A DNA stretch of 64,000 bases from assembly GCF_019803445.1 (NCBI RefSeq), contig NZ_CP081844.1, positions 3,360,501 to 3,424,500 of the forward strand, written 5' to 3'. Under the pieces are notes generated by a model. The model did not search any database, was not told the DNA's origin, and saw only the letters and a program-made list of their open reading frames with translations. The position numbers were made by a program, and so were the translations under genes. This document shows positions 14,700 to 23,488 of the stretch, piece after piece. The DNA is from Caenibius sp. WL (GTDB lineage Bacteria; Pseudomonadota; Alphaproteobacteria; Sphingomonadales; Sphingomonadaceae). The stretch's first letter is position 1. Every line of letters starts with the position of its first letter.

Positions 14700-15687
14700 G
14701 TCGGCCACCAGCCTTAGCCCCGAAGTATGCGCCTGCGCCGGTCGCCACGGCCCCAAGGATACCCCCCAGGACCCCGCCAGACTGCTTAGTCTTGGAAGTG
14801 CTGGTTGAAGTCCCGCTCTGGCCCCACTGGTTCCCGGCAACGATGTTTGCGTACCGGTTGAGGAGGTCGAAATCGCGCTGGTCCTGGCCCTGCCATTTCT
14901 GATAGGCGGCGTCGAGTTCGCCCTGCTGGTCGGCCTGTTCGCGGTCGTAAGTCCCAGTGATCTGGCCATAGGCGTCGTATCCGAGCTGGGCACCTTTCGC
15001 CAACGCGTCGATGCCCGAAGACCCGAGACGGGCGTAAGCGTCCCCCGCCTTGCCGTAAGCATTAATCTTACGGTCCAAGTCGCCTTGCGCCATATTGAGG
15101 CCGTTGTTCCACGCTTGGCTCCTGAGGTTCGCGCCGATCTGGGCGATTTCCTCGGCAGCTCCGCGTTGAGCGATACCGGACGCAATACCGGCACGGGACG
15201 AATTGATGTTCCCGCTCGCGCTGGCGGACCTATCGATACTCGGGAGGAGGTTTTCGCGAAGGTTGCGGGTAATGTCACCGGCCGCCCCGTCAATCTGGGC
15301 CTGAAGGTACGGGTTGTCCGCATACTTCCCAGCCGCCGACATAATGGCGTCCGTATTATCAGCGCCAGCCAGCTCTAGGTATTTGTCGAGGGATGAACCG
15401 GCCTTATCGGCATAGCCCGCCATGGACTTGCCGATGTTGCTGATCGAGCTAGCCGCGTTGAGGCCTTCGCCGCTCGCATATTTCCGCAGGTTGTCCAAAG
15501 CCGATTTGGCCTCTGGGGACATCCCCGCGTAGAGGTCGCCCTGGTAGTAGGGCGTTCCAGCCGCCTTGTCGTAGGCGTCCTTCGCCCCCTGAAACAGGGG
15601 ATCGAGATAGCCCTTCTGCCACGAGCTCGGGCCAGTATCGAAGCTCTCCTTCGTGGTGGTCTTGGTAGACCCGCCGAAAAGACCCAT
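14686..15687 (-). CDS. Phage internal-virion or ejection-type protein
   Basis: A 333-residue protein, MGLFGGSTKTTTKESF at the N-terminus, with long alpha-helical Ala/Gly/Asn/Gln-rich stretches and a C-terminal glycine-rich hydrophobic end (GGVLGGILGAVATGAGAYFG). This composition is typical of podovirus-like DNA ejection proteins; I infer the class from the pattern, not from a catalytic motif. The start overlaps the stop of the upstream 707-residue reading frame by one base, so the genes are coupled. Confidence 0.6.
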   Translation of the reverse strand: MGLFGGSTKTTTKESFDTGPSSWQKGYLDPLFQGAKDAYDKAAGTPYYQGDLYAGMSPEAKSALDNLRKYASGEGLNAASSISNIGKSMAGYADKAGSSLDKYLELAGADNTDAIMSAAGKYADNPYLQAQIDGAAGDITRNLRENLLPSIDRSASASGNINSSRAGIASGIAQRGAAEEIAQIGANLRSQAWNNGLNMAQGDLDRKINAYGKAGDAYARLGSSGIDALAKGAQLGYDAYGQITGTYDREQADQQGELDAAYQKWQGQDQRDFDLLNRYANIVAGNQWGQSGTSTSTSKTKQSGGVLGGILGAVATGAGAYFGAKAGGRHDTA

Positions 15688-17945
15688 TAGTAGTTTTCTC
15701 CATATTGGTATTCATCTTCATCCGGAACGGGGTCATCAGGCGGAATAACGCGACCGACCAGTCCCGCGCCCCGAGGCCATAAGGCGTGCAAGTGATCGCT
15801 GCGGGCCTGACGAGACAGGGCAATCTCGTCCATCATGCGGGCGATATCTTCGACGGCCTGCGGGTCCCGACTGGTCACAAGGTCCGCCACGCTCTGGCTG
15901 TATTCCTGCTGCGTAGGACGGGCCAAGCGCTCCGCCAAAGCGTCAGTCATCCGCTGCCTGAAGCCACGAGGGCTCAACGGAATACTGTCTCCGCCTGAAG
16001 CTGCGGGCGAGCCGCTCTTCGAAATGCCCCGCCAGTTCGCTGTAGCTTGCCGTTCGAACTCGAAGACGTCCTGAAGGTCACGAACGCCCCCAATGTTGCC
16101 GGTGATATCCGATAGGGCCGCCTGTTTGGCATCGTCCCCAAGCATGGCTGAGGCTCTGCCCGCTACGTCTCCGTAAGGGTGGCGAGCGGCATAGCGTGAA
16201 GCCTCGTCAGCAATCGCAGTGCCCGCCCCGGTTGCCCAAGCCTCTTGCGCGAACTCAGGCATCGAACGGGCCTGGGCGGCAATCTCCGGTCCCGTCAGCT
16301 TGCCGATGTCCTGCCCCTGCCGGAAGGCGTTGGCGTGGGCCATGTCATCACCGTACTGGCGGATGACCTGAGCATACGGAGCATTCTGGGAGGCCAGTTC
16401 ATCCCGGAGTTGCCCTGCCAGCGAGTTGATGTGGACAGAGTTGGTATTGTTCTCAATCCGCCCTGTGACAGGATTGCGCCCCGCAGCCTGTACACCAGCG
16501 TCCCGCATGGCCCGAACGACCTGATCGTAACCTTCAGCCGTCAGCCCCTCGTCTACGGTGACGAATTGGCCGTCAGGTAGCTGGAAGTAAGGCCCATTTG
16601 GCGGAAGGCCGTTCGGGTCCGCCTCCATGGCCCGGAAACCCATTGCGTGCGGGTCTTTCGGTTTCCCTGAGACGTCGTCAATCTGGTTCCGGATATTCCG
16701 GTAAGCCTGTGGCAAGGCATCCTGGAATGCTGGCGTCTGTTCAATCGCCTGTATCTCCGAAGAGCGATAGACCGGCTGGCGATAAGCCTCGGCATACAAA
16801 GGCGCAGCGGCGGCACGGGATTGCCTTTGGAAGTCTTCCACATACGCCACCGGGTCCGGAACGGTCGGGAGACGGTCGCGGATATATTGATCCACGCGGG
16901 CACCTTCAGAGGCCTTGCGAGCCTCCAGCGCCTCTCGGACCAGCGTCTGCCCTGGCCCCATGTCTCGAGACGCGGAAGCCGTGAGAGAACGCATTGCCGG
17001 GGATACATCACCGACCATTGCCGGGACGCCCATCTGATTGCGGCGGCCCACTTCAGCGGCAATCGCTTGCGGAGTTGCGAGAGGACCAGCGATACCGGGA
17101 CCAGCATCGATATGCCCTTCGCTCATCCGACCCATGACATCGCGATAGGCCCGCTGAGTTACTGCCGATGGCAGTTCGGGACGGCTGGCCCTGTTGCGGC
17201 GAACATGAGGCGGAAGGAGGCGAGCCAGCTTATCGCCTGCCCCTCTCCCCAGGCCCGATACTGCGTTAACCGCACGATCCACACCGGGAACATATTCACG
17301 GGCGGCACGGCCAGTCCAACGGGCAGAGCGAGAGACGAACGGAAGCCCACCACCAGCGAGCGCAGAGAATGCCGCAATGCTTCCGGCGTTCGCGGCACGG
17401 CGTTCTAAGTCGAGCCCTTCGCCCTCGCCAGCCCCCGAAACGGCCCCGTAAGAAGCCCCTACAGTGGCACCTTGAAGGGCTTTCCGGCTCAGGTTTGCGC
17501 CCTCCAGAGGCTTCCCTGCGGGGAGGGCGAGACCCGCCCCAAATCCTGCTACCGAAGCGGCGGACCTGGTCTTTGGGTACTTGGCCGCAAGTCTCTTCTG
17601 GTCCGCCTTGTAGTCCCGCTGGCCCTTTCGGAACGCCTCGCCCACGTCTTCGCCGCGAAACAGCGCAAGGGCCGCAGGGCCTACCGCCGCGATTTCGTCT
17701 GTCCAGTTCGGAAGCACCTGGTTGACGAATGCGCCGGAAATCGTTCGCGTGGGCTCGCTGACTTTGTCGTAGAACTTGCCCCACAGGCTCTTTGGCGGGG
17801 ATTTTGGCATCGTGGAGGGCCTGGACGGGGCGGCCTGCTGACGCTGCCAGTATGCATGGGCAGCCTTGGCGGCTTCCTCCTGCGTATCGGCCCGGACGTT
17901 GACCAGTCGGCCATCTGGAAGCCTTACGGCAATCGTATTGCTCCT
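15687..17945 (-). pseudogene. Large phage ejection-type protein, 5' truncated
   Basis: The open frame from ATG 17810 encodes 707 residues with helical Ala-rich regions and a glycine patch (GASYGAVSGAGEGEGLD) seen in phage internal proteins. Protein-like sequence continues upstream of that ATG (VRLPDGRLVNVRADTQEEAA, then AAHAYWQRQQ), but no ATG, GTG or TTG occurs in frame before a stop near 18016. At about 17945 the sequence turns into an oppositely oriented resolvase. I infer the native N-terminus was lost in a rearrangement; translation from 17810 may still occur. Confidence 0.6.
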
Positions 17946-18425
17946 AAGCGGATTGTTACGGAGACCGTGTCCGGATCGCTGCCCGCGATGGAGCGGAAAG
18001 GCTTCATCCGTCTGTTAGATCGGCTGGAAGAAGGCGACGTCCTTATAGTCACCAAGCTGGACCGGCTAGGCCGCAATGCGATGGACGTACGGGCAACAGT
18101 CGAGAAGCTGGCAGCGGATGGCGTGCGGGTTCACTGCCTAGCCTTGGGCGGAACGGACCTGACCAGCGCAGCCGGTAAAATGACCATGGGCGTTATCGCT
18201 GCCGTTGCGGAGTTCGAGCGGGACCTTCTGATCGAACGGACACAAGCTGGCCTGGGCCGCGCCAAGGCCGAAGGGAAGCGGCTGGGCAGACCGATGGCTC
18301 TGACGGACCAGCAGCAGGCAGAGATAGCCGAGAAACGCAAAGCGGGGATCAGTCTGCGAGCGCTCGCCAAGGAATATGGAACTAGCCTCGCATCGATCCA
18401 GAGAGCGGAGGCACGGGCAGCGTAG
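17946..18425 (+). pseudogene. Serine recombinase (resolvase/invertase family), 5' truncated
   Basis: About 160 residues match the resolvase/invertase family from KRIVTETVSGSLPA onward: the GDVLIVTKLDRLGRN catalytic Arg region, the AAVAEFERDLLIERT long-helix segment, and a C-terminal helix-turn-helix (KRKAGISLRALAKEYGTSL). The first 35-40 residues, which should include the catalytic serine (YxRVST), are missing; the upstream open frame is antisense to the phage gene and unrelated. It should be inactive. Confidence 0.78.
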
Positions 18426-18469
18426 GCCTGCTGTGCCCGGCTGTGGCGAAGGGAGGCAGTGAAATTGAC

Positions 18470-18490
18470 ACCCCTAGCAAAGATAGGGGT
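18470..18490 (+). terminator. Hairpin downstream of the resolvase remnant
   Basis: ACCCCTA (18470-18476) and TAGGGGT (18484-18490) form a 7-bp stem with a 7-nt loop, followed by CTTAAAAAG. It is a plausible weak terminator 45 nt after the resolvase stop. Confidence 0.4.
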
Positions 18491-18540
18491 CTTAAAAAGA
18501 TTAGCACCCGCGACTTTTTCGCGGTTCCTTCGCCTCCTCG

Positions 18541-18609
18541 ATGACCCTCATTTCACGCCCCGGCCTCTTCAAGCTCATCCACCGGAGCGACAAGCCCGAA
18601 GCCACACAA
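18541..18609 (+). pseudogene. BRO-N gene fragment
   Basis: Translation gives MTLISRPGLFKLIHRSDKPE, closely matching MTVVSRPGLFKLIQRSTKPE within the intact BRO-N gene at 19780-20331; the DNA is also clearly similar. Similarity stops after KPEA. It is a scrap of a duplicated or related antirepressor gene left by rearrangement. Apart from it and the 18470 hairpin I see nothing in 18426-18687. Confidence 0.65.
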
Positions 18610-18687
18610 GCACCCAGAATTATTTTATGGGAACTCTAGGCCCTCAAGGCCCTCCACGCCATGGCATTGCGCCGAAGTTATTGGCGT

Positions 18688-19050
18688 TCAGCTCTCGATT
18701 CTGAAACTGACGGGAAGCGCCACCCAAAAAGGAGCATTTGCCCCCGCAAGCGGAGGAAACGGGCCAGCGTTCCTTGCTGCTTCCAATGCCGCAGCGTCGA
18801 GCAAAGCACTGCCTGAGGATTGCCGAAGCCGTACAGACGCGACTTCTCCCTCGGGGGTCACGCGCAACTCTACTCGCGCTGAGCCTTCAATGCCCTGAGC
18901 GAGGGCTTCAACAGGATAACGGCTCGCCCTTTGCAGTTGGATGGCAACATGCCTCGTCCATTCAGAACTGGGCAGCGCATCGCTGGCGGCGATTAGGAGC
19001 GGTAAAGCAAGCAATATCAAAGCGCGTCTCATCCATTGCTGTTGCATCAT
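18688..19050 (-). CDS. TonB C-terminal-like secreted protein
   Basis: A 120-residue protein with a signal peptide or N-terminal anchor (RRALILLALPLLIAAS) and a TonB C-terminal fold at residues 45-115 (YPVEALAQGIEGSARVELRV, GEVASVRLRQSSGSALLD, AALEAARNAGPFPPL). It lacks the long proline-rich spacer of a true TonB, so it is probably a periplasmic TonB-like protein. ATG 19050 follows AAGGGGGCG. It is probably cargo of element A. Confidence 0.75.
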   Translation of the reverse strand: MMQQQWMRRALILLALPLLIAASDALPSSEWTRHVAIQLQRASRYPVEALAQGIEGSARVELRVTPEGEVASVRLRQSSGSALLDAAALEAARNAGPFPPLAGANAPFWVALPVSFRIES

Positions 19051-19300
19051 CGAGCGCCCCCTTTCAACGCCTCCTGGCGCTTGTTGCGCCTTGGCCGGAA
19101 TATCGGATAGGGCATTGCCCGGCATTTGCTAGCGCTGGACGACGACGAGAAATCCCAAGCGGATCGTAAAGGGTCGAAAGTTTCGACCCTGTCCGGGGAT
19201 CGGAGCTTTCGCTCGTTTCCCGGCCCGGCTGAAGGTCCACTCCTTTCATTGACGGATATGCCAAGAGCGATAGGGTGGGCGCTCAAGATTAGGTGAGCAT

Positions 19301-19729
19301 ATGCCGGATCAAGTTCGGATCGAAGACTTCCCCCTCAGAACCTCAAACAAGCTCCGTTATGCGGATACAGACAGGCAAGGTCACGTAAACAACGCCGTCT
19401 TCGTCACGCTTTTGGAAGCGGGGCGTGTGGAACTGATCTATAATCCGGCTGCTCCTCTCGCCGGACCCGGAAGCGCTTTTGTCATCGCACGCCTGGAGCT
19501 TGATTTCCGTGCAGAGATAGTCTGGCCTGGGGAAGTCGATATCGGGACGTGTGTTGCTTCAGTTGGCCGAAGTTCATTCAGGCTCGAACAGGCGCTGTTT
19601 CAGGACAAGCAATGCGTGGCGACCGCGACAACCGTCATCGTGCAGATGGATGAAGCAACACGCCGGTCCCAGCCGCTTACCGCCGATGCCGTTGCGAGGC
19701 TGTCCGCCCTTACGAGAAGCGGACTGTAA
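19301..19729 (+). CDS. Acyl-CoA thioesterase, hotdog fold (YbgC/FadM type)
   Basis: A 142-residue single-hotdog thioesterase. The catalytic region near residues 18-35 reads NKLRYADTDRQGHVNNAVF (Asp and His of the 4-hydroxybenzoyl-CoA thioesterase-like active site), followed by ARLELDFRAEIVWPGEV. Such enzymes hydrolyse acyl- or aroyl-CoA in the cytoplasm. It lies within element A, 50 nt before the BRO-N gene, and is not a normal phage gene. Confidence 0.85.
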   Translation: MPDQVRIEDFPLRTSNKLRYADTDRQGHVNNAVFVTLLEAGRVELIYNPAAPLAGPGSAFVIARLELDFRAEIVWPGEVDIGTCVASVGRSSFRLEQALFQDKQCVATATTVIVQMDEATRRSQPLTADAVARLSALTRSGL

Positions 19730-19779
19730 ACAAGAACGAAACTAAGCGCCGGAAGATCATCAAGCCCGGTAAAGCGCCT

Positions 19780-20331
19780 ATGGCAATCAAGGCGAACAAC
19801 GACAATCATTCGTTTGCATTCGGGGAGCATATGCTCCGTGGCCTCATGATCGAAGGTGAACCTTGGTTCTCCGCTCCGGACGCTTGCCGCTGCCTCGGAC
19901 TTCTCGCACACCCGCACAAGGGGACGTACTCGCACCACCTGTCAAAGCTGGCAGCCGATGAGCGGAAGCTACTGACCCGCGCAACGTCCCCCATGTTTTT
20001 TATGGGGGTCAACGGGTCCGCAATGACGGTCGTTTCCCGTCCCGGTCTCTTCAAGCTCATCCAACGATCGACGAAGCCCGAAGCCAAACAGTTCGACCGC
20101 TGGGTACGGCACGAAGTGCTCCCGCAAATCATGGACAATGGCGGATATGTCATGAAGGACGTAGATGCGGAAGCCGTCGTAGGGGCGATGGATCACAACA
20201 AGGCCCGCTCCGATCTCGAATTGATGCGTCAGGCCTTGAGCGCCATGGAGGCCATGCGCGGCCTTATCGAGCAACAGTCCGCAAAGATCGCTGAAGACGC
20301 CCTGATCTCTGGGTACTTATGTAAAACCTAA
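19780..20331 (+). CDS. BRO-N / phage antirepressor protein
   Basis: A 183-residue protein with a BRO-N domain at residues 10-120: MLRGLMIEGEPWFSAPDACR, VVSRPGLFKLIQRS, KQFDRWVRHEVLPQI. The short C-terminal part is helical. Antirepressors of this type relieve phage repressors or bind DNA. A fragment of a related gene lies at 18541-18609. Confidence 0.82.
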   Translation: MAIKANNDNHSFAFGEHMLRGLMIEGEPWFSAPDACRCLGLLAHPHKGTYSHHLSKLAADERKLLTRATSPMFFMGVNGSAMTVVSRPGLFKLIQRSTKPEAKQFDRWVRHEVLPQIMDNGGYVMKDVDAEAVVGAMDHNKARSDLELMRQALSAMEAMRGLIEQQSAKIAEDALISGYLCKT

Positions 20332-20427
20332 GAACCCCAGCCCCGAATGCCCGCCAGCGACTTACCAGGCCGCCGAGGGCCATCCGAAATAACGATTACC
20401 CTCTCCTCAATTAGTCTGGGATCAGAG

Positions 20428-20982
20428 TTATCCCGCAATCGCTAGGTTCGCCATGGTCACCCGAAAGGCCACCGGCTGAACCTGGATGATAACAAGCGCC
20501 TCGTGGCTGTGCTCGGGAACCGTCAGCAATCGGTCATTGGCAACGTCTACACGGGTCACTAGCCTGTCATCCTGTAGCAAGCAGAACAAACGGCCATCGG
20601 CCTCTATGTCTCCGTCCGCCATCTGTTGCTGCCCTGTGGGGATGCTTAAGGCGTCAAAGAGTGTCTTCAGCCGGTTATCGATGTCGCCACAGTGATTGAG
20701 CAGCCCTCCCGGCTTCGCGGCGGACAGGAGCCGGACCTCCAACTCCACACCAAGCTCAAGGCGGTCGGTTATCAGTGGCATGTATTCCACGGCTCCGGCC
20801 CGCTGGCCCACGTAGCAATCGGAGGGCTTGTAGTCCGGGTCAAGGAACTTCCGGACATCTGTCAGCGGCGGCAATTCCCACAAACGCCGGAGCTGCGGCT
20901 CAAGCTCACGCCGAATACGCCACTTGTCCCGTGCGCTGCCATTGGGCGGCAAGTCGCCCTGATAGATCAGCGTAAACCTCAC
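20428..20982 (-). CDS. RusA-like phage protein
   Basis: A 184-residue protein starting at GTG 20982 (VRFTLIYQGDLPPNGSARDK), with AGGAGGGCAAA directly upstream. The C-terminal half has GDIDNRLKTLFDAL, resembling the D-x-DN-x2-K-x3-DAL signature of RusA-type Holliday junction resolvases. The N-terminal half differs from classical RusA, so the activity is inferred. Its start overlaps the stop of the 41-residue gene before it (GTGA). It belongs to a leftward early-type operon with two small proteins. Confidence 0.68.
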   Translation of the reverse strand: MRFTLIYQGDLPPNGSARDKWRIRRELEPQLRRLWELPPLTDVRKFLDPDYKPSDCYVGQRAGAVEYMPLITDRLELGVELEVRLLSAAKPGGLLNHCGDIDNRLKTLFDALSIPTGQQQMADGDIEADGRLFCLLQDDRLVTRVDVANDRLLTVPEHSHEALVIIQVQPVAFRVTMANLAIAG

Positions 20983-21104
20983 TTTGCCCTCCTGGCCCAC
21001 TCGGTCGTCATAACCGCTTCTGCGCCGCCAGGGAAACCACAGGGCACTATTGCGCCTGTGGATTTGTCGAGACCAAGAGACTCTGGTTTTCCGTAGGCGA
21101 CCAT
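20979..21104 (-). CDS. Small phage-type protein coupled to the RusA-like gene
   Basis: A 41-residue reading frame: starts MVAYGKPESLGLDKS, ends MTTEWARRAK. AAAGG lies 5 nt before ATG 21104. Its stop codon overlaps the GTG start of the RusA-like gene, and it begins 17 nt after the stop of the 87-residue gene upstream. This packing supports it as a real coupled gene despite its size. No family recognised. Confidence 0.5.
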   Translation of the reverse strand: MVAYGKPESLGLDKSTGAIVPCGFPGGAEAVMTTEWARRAK

Positions 21105-21121
21105 CGCCGCCTTTCGGCCCG

Positions 21122-21385
21122 TCAGCGCTCAAGATATCGGCAATATTTACCCGGATAATAATAGGGCGAGCCAGAAGGCTCCAAAGGCGCAAGCATCCGA
21201 CGTTCTGGACCACAATTCGCAGGCTTGGTCAGCGTATAGGCCCCGCAGTGGCGGAAGGCTGCGGAAGACATCGAAATGGGATTGATACAGAAAAAGTTAC
21301 CATCACCCTTTAGGTTATGCATGGTCATTTTTGCCATCCCTTCTACCCGCTCGACGGAAAGACGGAAGCGGCCTTGAGTCGCCAT
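21122..21385 (-). CDS. Small Cys-containing phage-type protein
   Basis: An 87-residue protein (MATQGRFRLSVERVEG at the N-terminus) with a C-terminal part rich in Cys, Pro and Tyr (FRHCGAYTLTKPANCGPE, then SGSPYYYPGKYCRY). TTAAGGCAGCTT places a Shine-Dalgarno-like AAGG 6 nt before ATG 21385; that AAGG is part of a repeated element (21371-21410). Function unknown. It is the first gene of a leftward operon diverging from the helicase-like gene. Confidence 0.5.
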   Translation of the reverse strand: MATQGRFRLSVERVEGMAKMTMHNLKGDGNFFCINPISMSSAAFRHCGAYTLTKPANCGPERRMLAPLEPSGSPYYYPGKYCRYLER

Positions 21386-21410
21386 AAGCTGCCTTAAGAG
21401 CCTTAAGGTT
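21371..21410. repeat. Short tandem GCCTTAAG-type repeats in the divergent control region
   Basis: GCCTTGAG (21371), GCCATAAG (21381), GCCTTAAG (21391) and GCCTTAAG (21400) recur with a period of 9-10 bp, about one helical turn. Related CCCTTAAGCC blocks occur near 21477-21486 and 21497-21506. They straddle the start of the leftward operon and resemble operator or replication iterons. Confidence 0.5.
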
Positions 21411-21527
21411 GATATTTATAGGACCAACTAAATATAATTATTGAGAAATCTTTACGGCACTTAACGCCCCTAAAGGCCCTTAAGCCGCCCTTTCTCCCTT
21501 AAGCCTCCCAGATAGCGACTTTCAAAA

Positions 21528-21563
21528 GTTACCATTTCCCTATAAAGGATATATGATGGTAAC
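21528..21563. promoter_or_regulatory. Inverted GTTACCAT pair upstream of the helicase-like gene
   Basis: GTTACCAT (21528-21535) and ATGGTAAC (21556-21563) are an 8-bp inverted repeat 28 bp apart centre to centre, 42 nt before the GTG start at 21605. A third copy lies at 21296-21303 inside the divergent gene. This is a typical layout for a phage repressor operator. Confidence 0.5.
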
Positions 21564-21604
21564 ATAACTTTCGGTACGCCTTCAACCTCCTTCAGGAATA
21601 GACA

Positions 21605-23371
21605 GTGTCCTCCAACCCTCTTGCCGACCTTTCGCTTCCTATCGTGACTGAGCGCCTAAAGAGATTTGGGTCCTATCTCGAAGGCGAGAACCGTCACGCG
21701 ATCCATGCCCTTCTTCAGGCGCTCGAAAGCGGCCTTAACGGCACTTTAGAAGACGGATATCATCTGTCCGCCATCGATCCGGGCATCGGTAAGACCCTGT
21801 CCGTATCGGTCTTCCTTGGGGCATGGAAAGATGCAAGCTTCAACCCATCGGCTAGCGTCCTAATCGGCCTTTCGCGGCTTGAGGAAATCGACAGTTATCT
21901 GGAGAATGCCGGGCTCGACCAGAAGGATGTAGCCGTCCTGACGAGCGACACGGAACGGAACGCTCTTGGGGTTCCAAAAAGCCAGCACAACGACGCCCGT
22001 ATCATGTTTACGACGCAACAGATGATCGAAAGGCGAACCCGAGGAAAAGCATTCGCCGACGCGTCGGAGTTTCACTTTGAAGGCCAGCCTAGGACATTGC
22101 GCATATGGGATGAAAGTTTCCTCCCTGCCGAGCAGTTAGCCCTGCGAGCTGACGACCTCGCCCGCCTGCCAGCCGCTCTCGCCCACGAGCATGAGTACGC
22201 TGCGGAAGTCCGGGCACTCGTAACGCGACTCTGGACGGCGGAAGGCGGCGAACAGCTCACGGTCCCTCACACCCTGAATAATCTTCAACCTCTAGCTACA
22301 GCCACGAGAGGGACGCAGTTAAGCTCGATTGTCGAGACCCTTGGACGCCTAGCGGGACGAGAGACCGCAGTAATCGCCACAGGTGACGGCAGCATGCGCC
22401 TAGCCGGATCAGCGGCCCCCATCCCGCCCGACTTCGCCCCGGTCATCATCCTGGATGCTTCAGGCCGCGTCCGTTCAACATACCGGGTATGGGAAGAAAG
22501 CGGAGCCCAGCTCCATCGCCTGCCATCTGCGGTGAAGGACTATCGCAATCTCCATATCAACCTTTGGGAACGCCCCGCAGGCCAACGAGCCCTGCGGCCC
22601 CTTCAGGCCCGAGAAGAGATTGCCGAAGCCATCGCATCTGCCGTCCGAGAGGATTTGGGAGCACCGTGGCTCATCATTTCCTACAAAGATCAGCCGATAG
22701 AAGACCAACTCCGAGCTGCATTGGAAGGAATCGAGCCTGAAGGCGGCCTCCATTTTCTCACCTGGGGAATGCACCACGGAACCAATGCCTACACCGATTG
22801 CAAGAATGTGGTTCTCGTCGGTCATCTCAACTACGGTCCCGCTGGTTATCGTGCGCTTCTAGCGGCGGCTGGCGGCCCATTAGGAGCATCGCCAAGGGAA
22901 GCCGCAGAGCTCCTAATGGGCGGCGAATACCGTCACAACTGGCTCCAGGCGCTAACCCGTGCATCCGTCCGGAACAGCAACGGAAACCTTGCGGGTTCAT
23001 GCAACGCCTACGTTATCGCTTCGCCGGGGACAGAGGCTCGTAAACACCTGGAGGCCGTGTTTCCCGGATGTGAGATTGACACTTGGGAACCGGAGATATC
23101 CGAACCTGGAGGGCACGCAGGCAAGCTCGTCGCTCTCCTGGATCAGGCGCGTGCAGACGGAAACTTGCCTATCAGGAAAAAGGAGCTTCGAGAGAAATTG
23201 GGTATGCCCGAAGCCGCTCATTTCAGCCGCCTAGTGCAGCATCCCGCCGTCCAAGCCTGCCTTGATAGAAACCATCTGCGCTCGCGAGGGCAACGTATAG
23301 AGAGCGCGGTATCGTTCGAACCTTTGGAAGGCGATGGGTTCTCAATTGAGGACATAGACGACGAGCTGTGA
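21605..23371 (+). CDS. Helicase-like P-loop ATPase, probable phage replication protein
   Basis: A 588-residue protein. A Walker A-like motif DPGIGKT stands near residue 60, and RIWDESF near 165 is a plausible Walker B (DE). LIISYKDQP near 360 and HHGTNAYTDCKNVVLVGHLN near 400 resemble the second RecA-like domain of SF2 helicases. The C-terminal 80 residues look like a winged-helix DNA-binding tail (LPIRKKELREKLGMPE). GTG 21605 follows AGGAA. I infer a role in element replication; a transcriptional role is not excluded. Confidence 0.65.
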   Translation: MSSNPLADLSLPIVTERLKRFGSYLEGENRHAIHALLQALESGLNGTLEDGYHLSAIDPGIGKTLSVSVFLGAWKDASFNPSASVLIGLSRLEEIDSYLENAGLDQKDVAVLTSDTERNALGVPKSQHNDARIMFTTQQMIERRTRGKAFADASEFHFEGQPRTLRIWDESFLPAEQLALRADDLARLPAALAHEHEYAAEVRALVTRLWTAEGGEQLTVPHTLNNLQPLATATRGTQLSSIVETLGRLAGRETAVIATGDGSMRLAGSAAPIPPDFAPVIILDASGRVRSTYRVWEESGAQLHRLPSAVKDYRNLHINLWERPAGQRALRPLQAREEIAEAIASAVREDLGAPWLIISYKDQPIEDQLRAALEGIEPEGGLHFLTWGMHHGTNAYTDCKNVVLVGHLNYGPAGYRALLAAAGGPLGASPREAAELLMGGEYRHNWLQALTRASVRNSNGNLAGSCNAYVIASPGTEARKHLEAVFPGCEIDTWEPEISEPGGHAGKLVALLDQARADGNLPIRKKELREKLGMPEAAHFSRLVQHPAVQACLDRNHLRSRGQRIESAVSFEPLEGDGFSIEDIDDEL

Positions 23372-23488
23372 CGGATGAGCGGGCAAACACTTCAATGCCG
23401 CAAGACCGGCACTGATGTTATGGCCGGACGGTCGCTCCCTGCAAGGCTGGGGATGCATACAGATGGTCGGATCAAGAAACTGTGGGAT

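Noticed and set aside
17472-17945. The open region in frame with and upstream of the resolvase, which could be taken as its N-terminal domain.
   Set aside because: It is antisense to the phage ejection protein and lacks the YxRVST catalytic segment, so the resolvase is judged truncated.
18459-18704. An 81-codon frame after the resolvase.
   Set aside because: It runs through a hairpin and in another frame over the BRO-N remnant, and has no ribosome site; judged non-coding.
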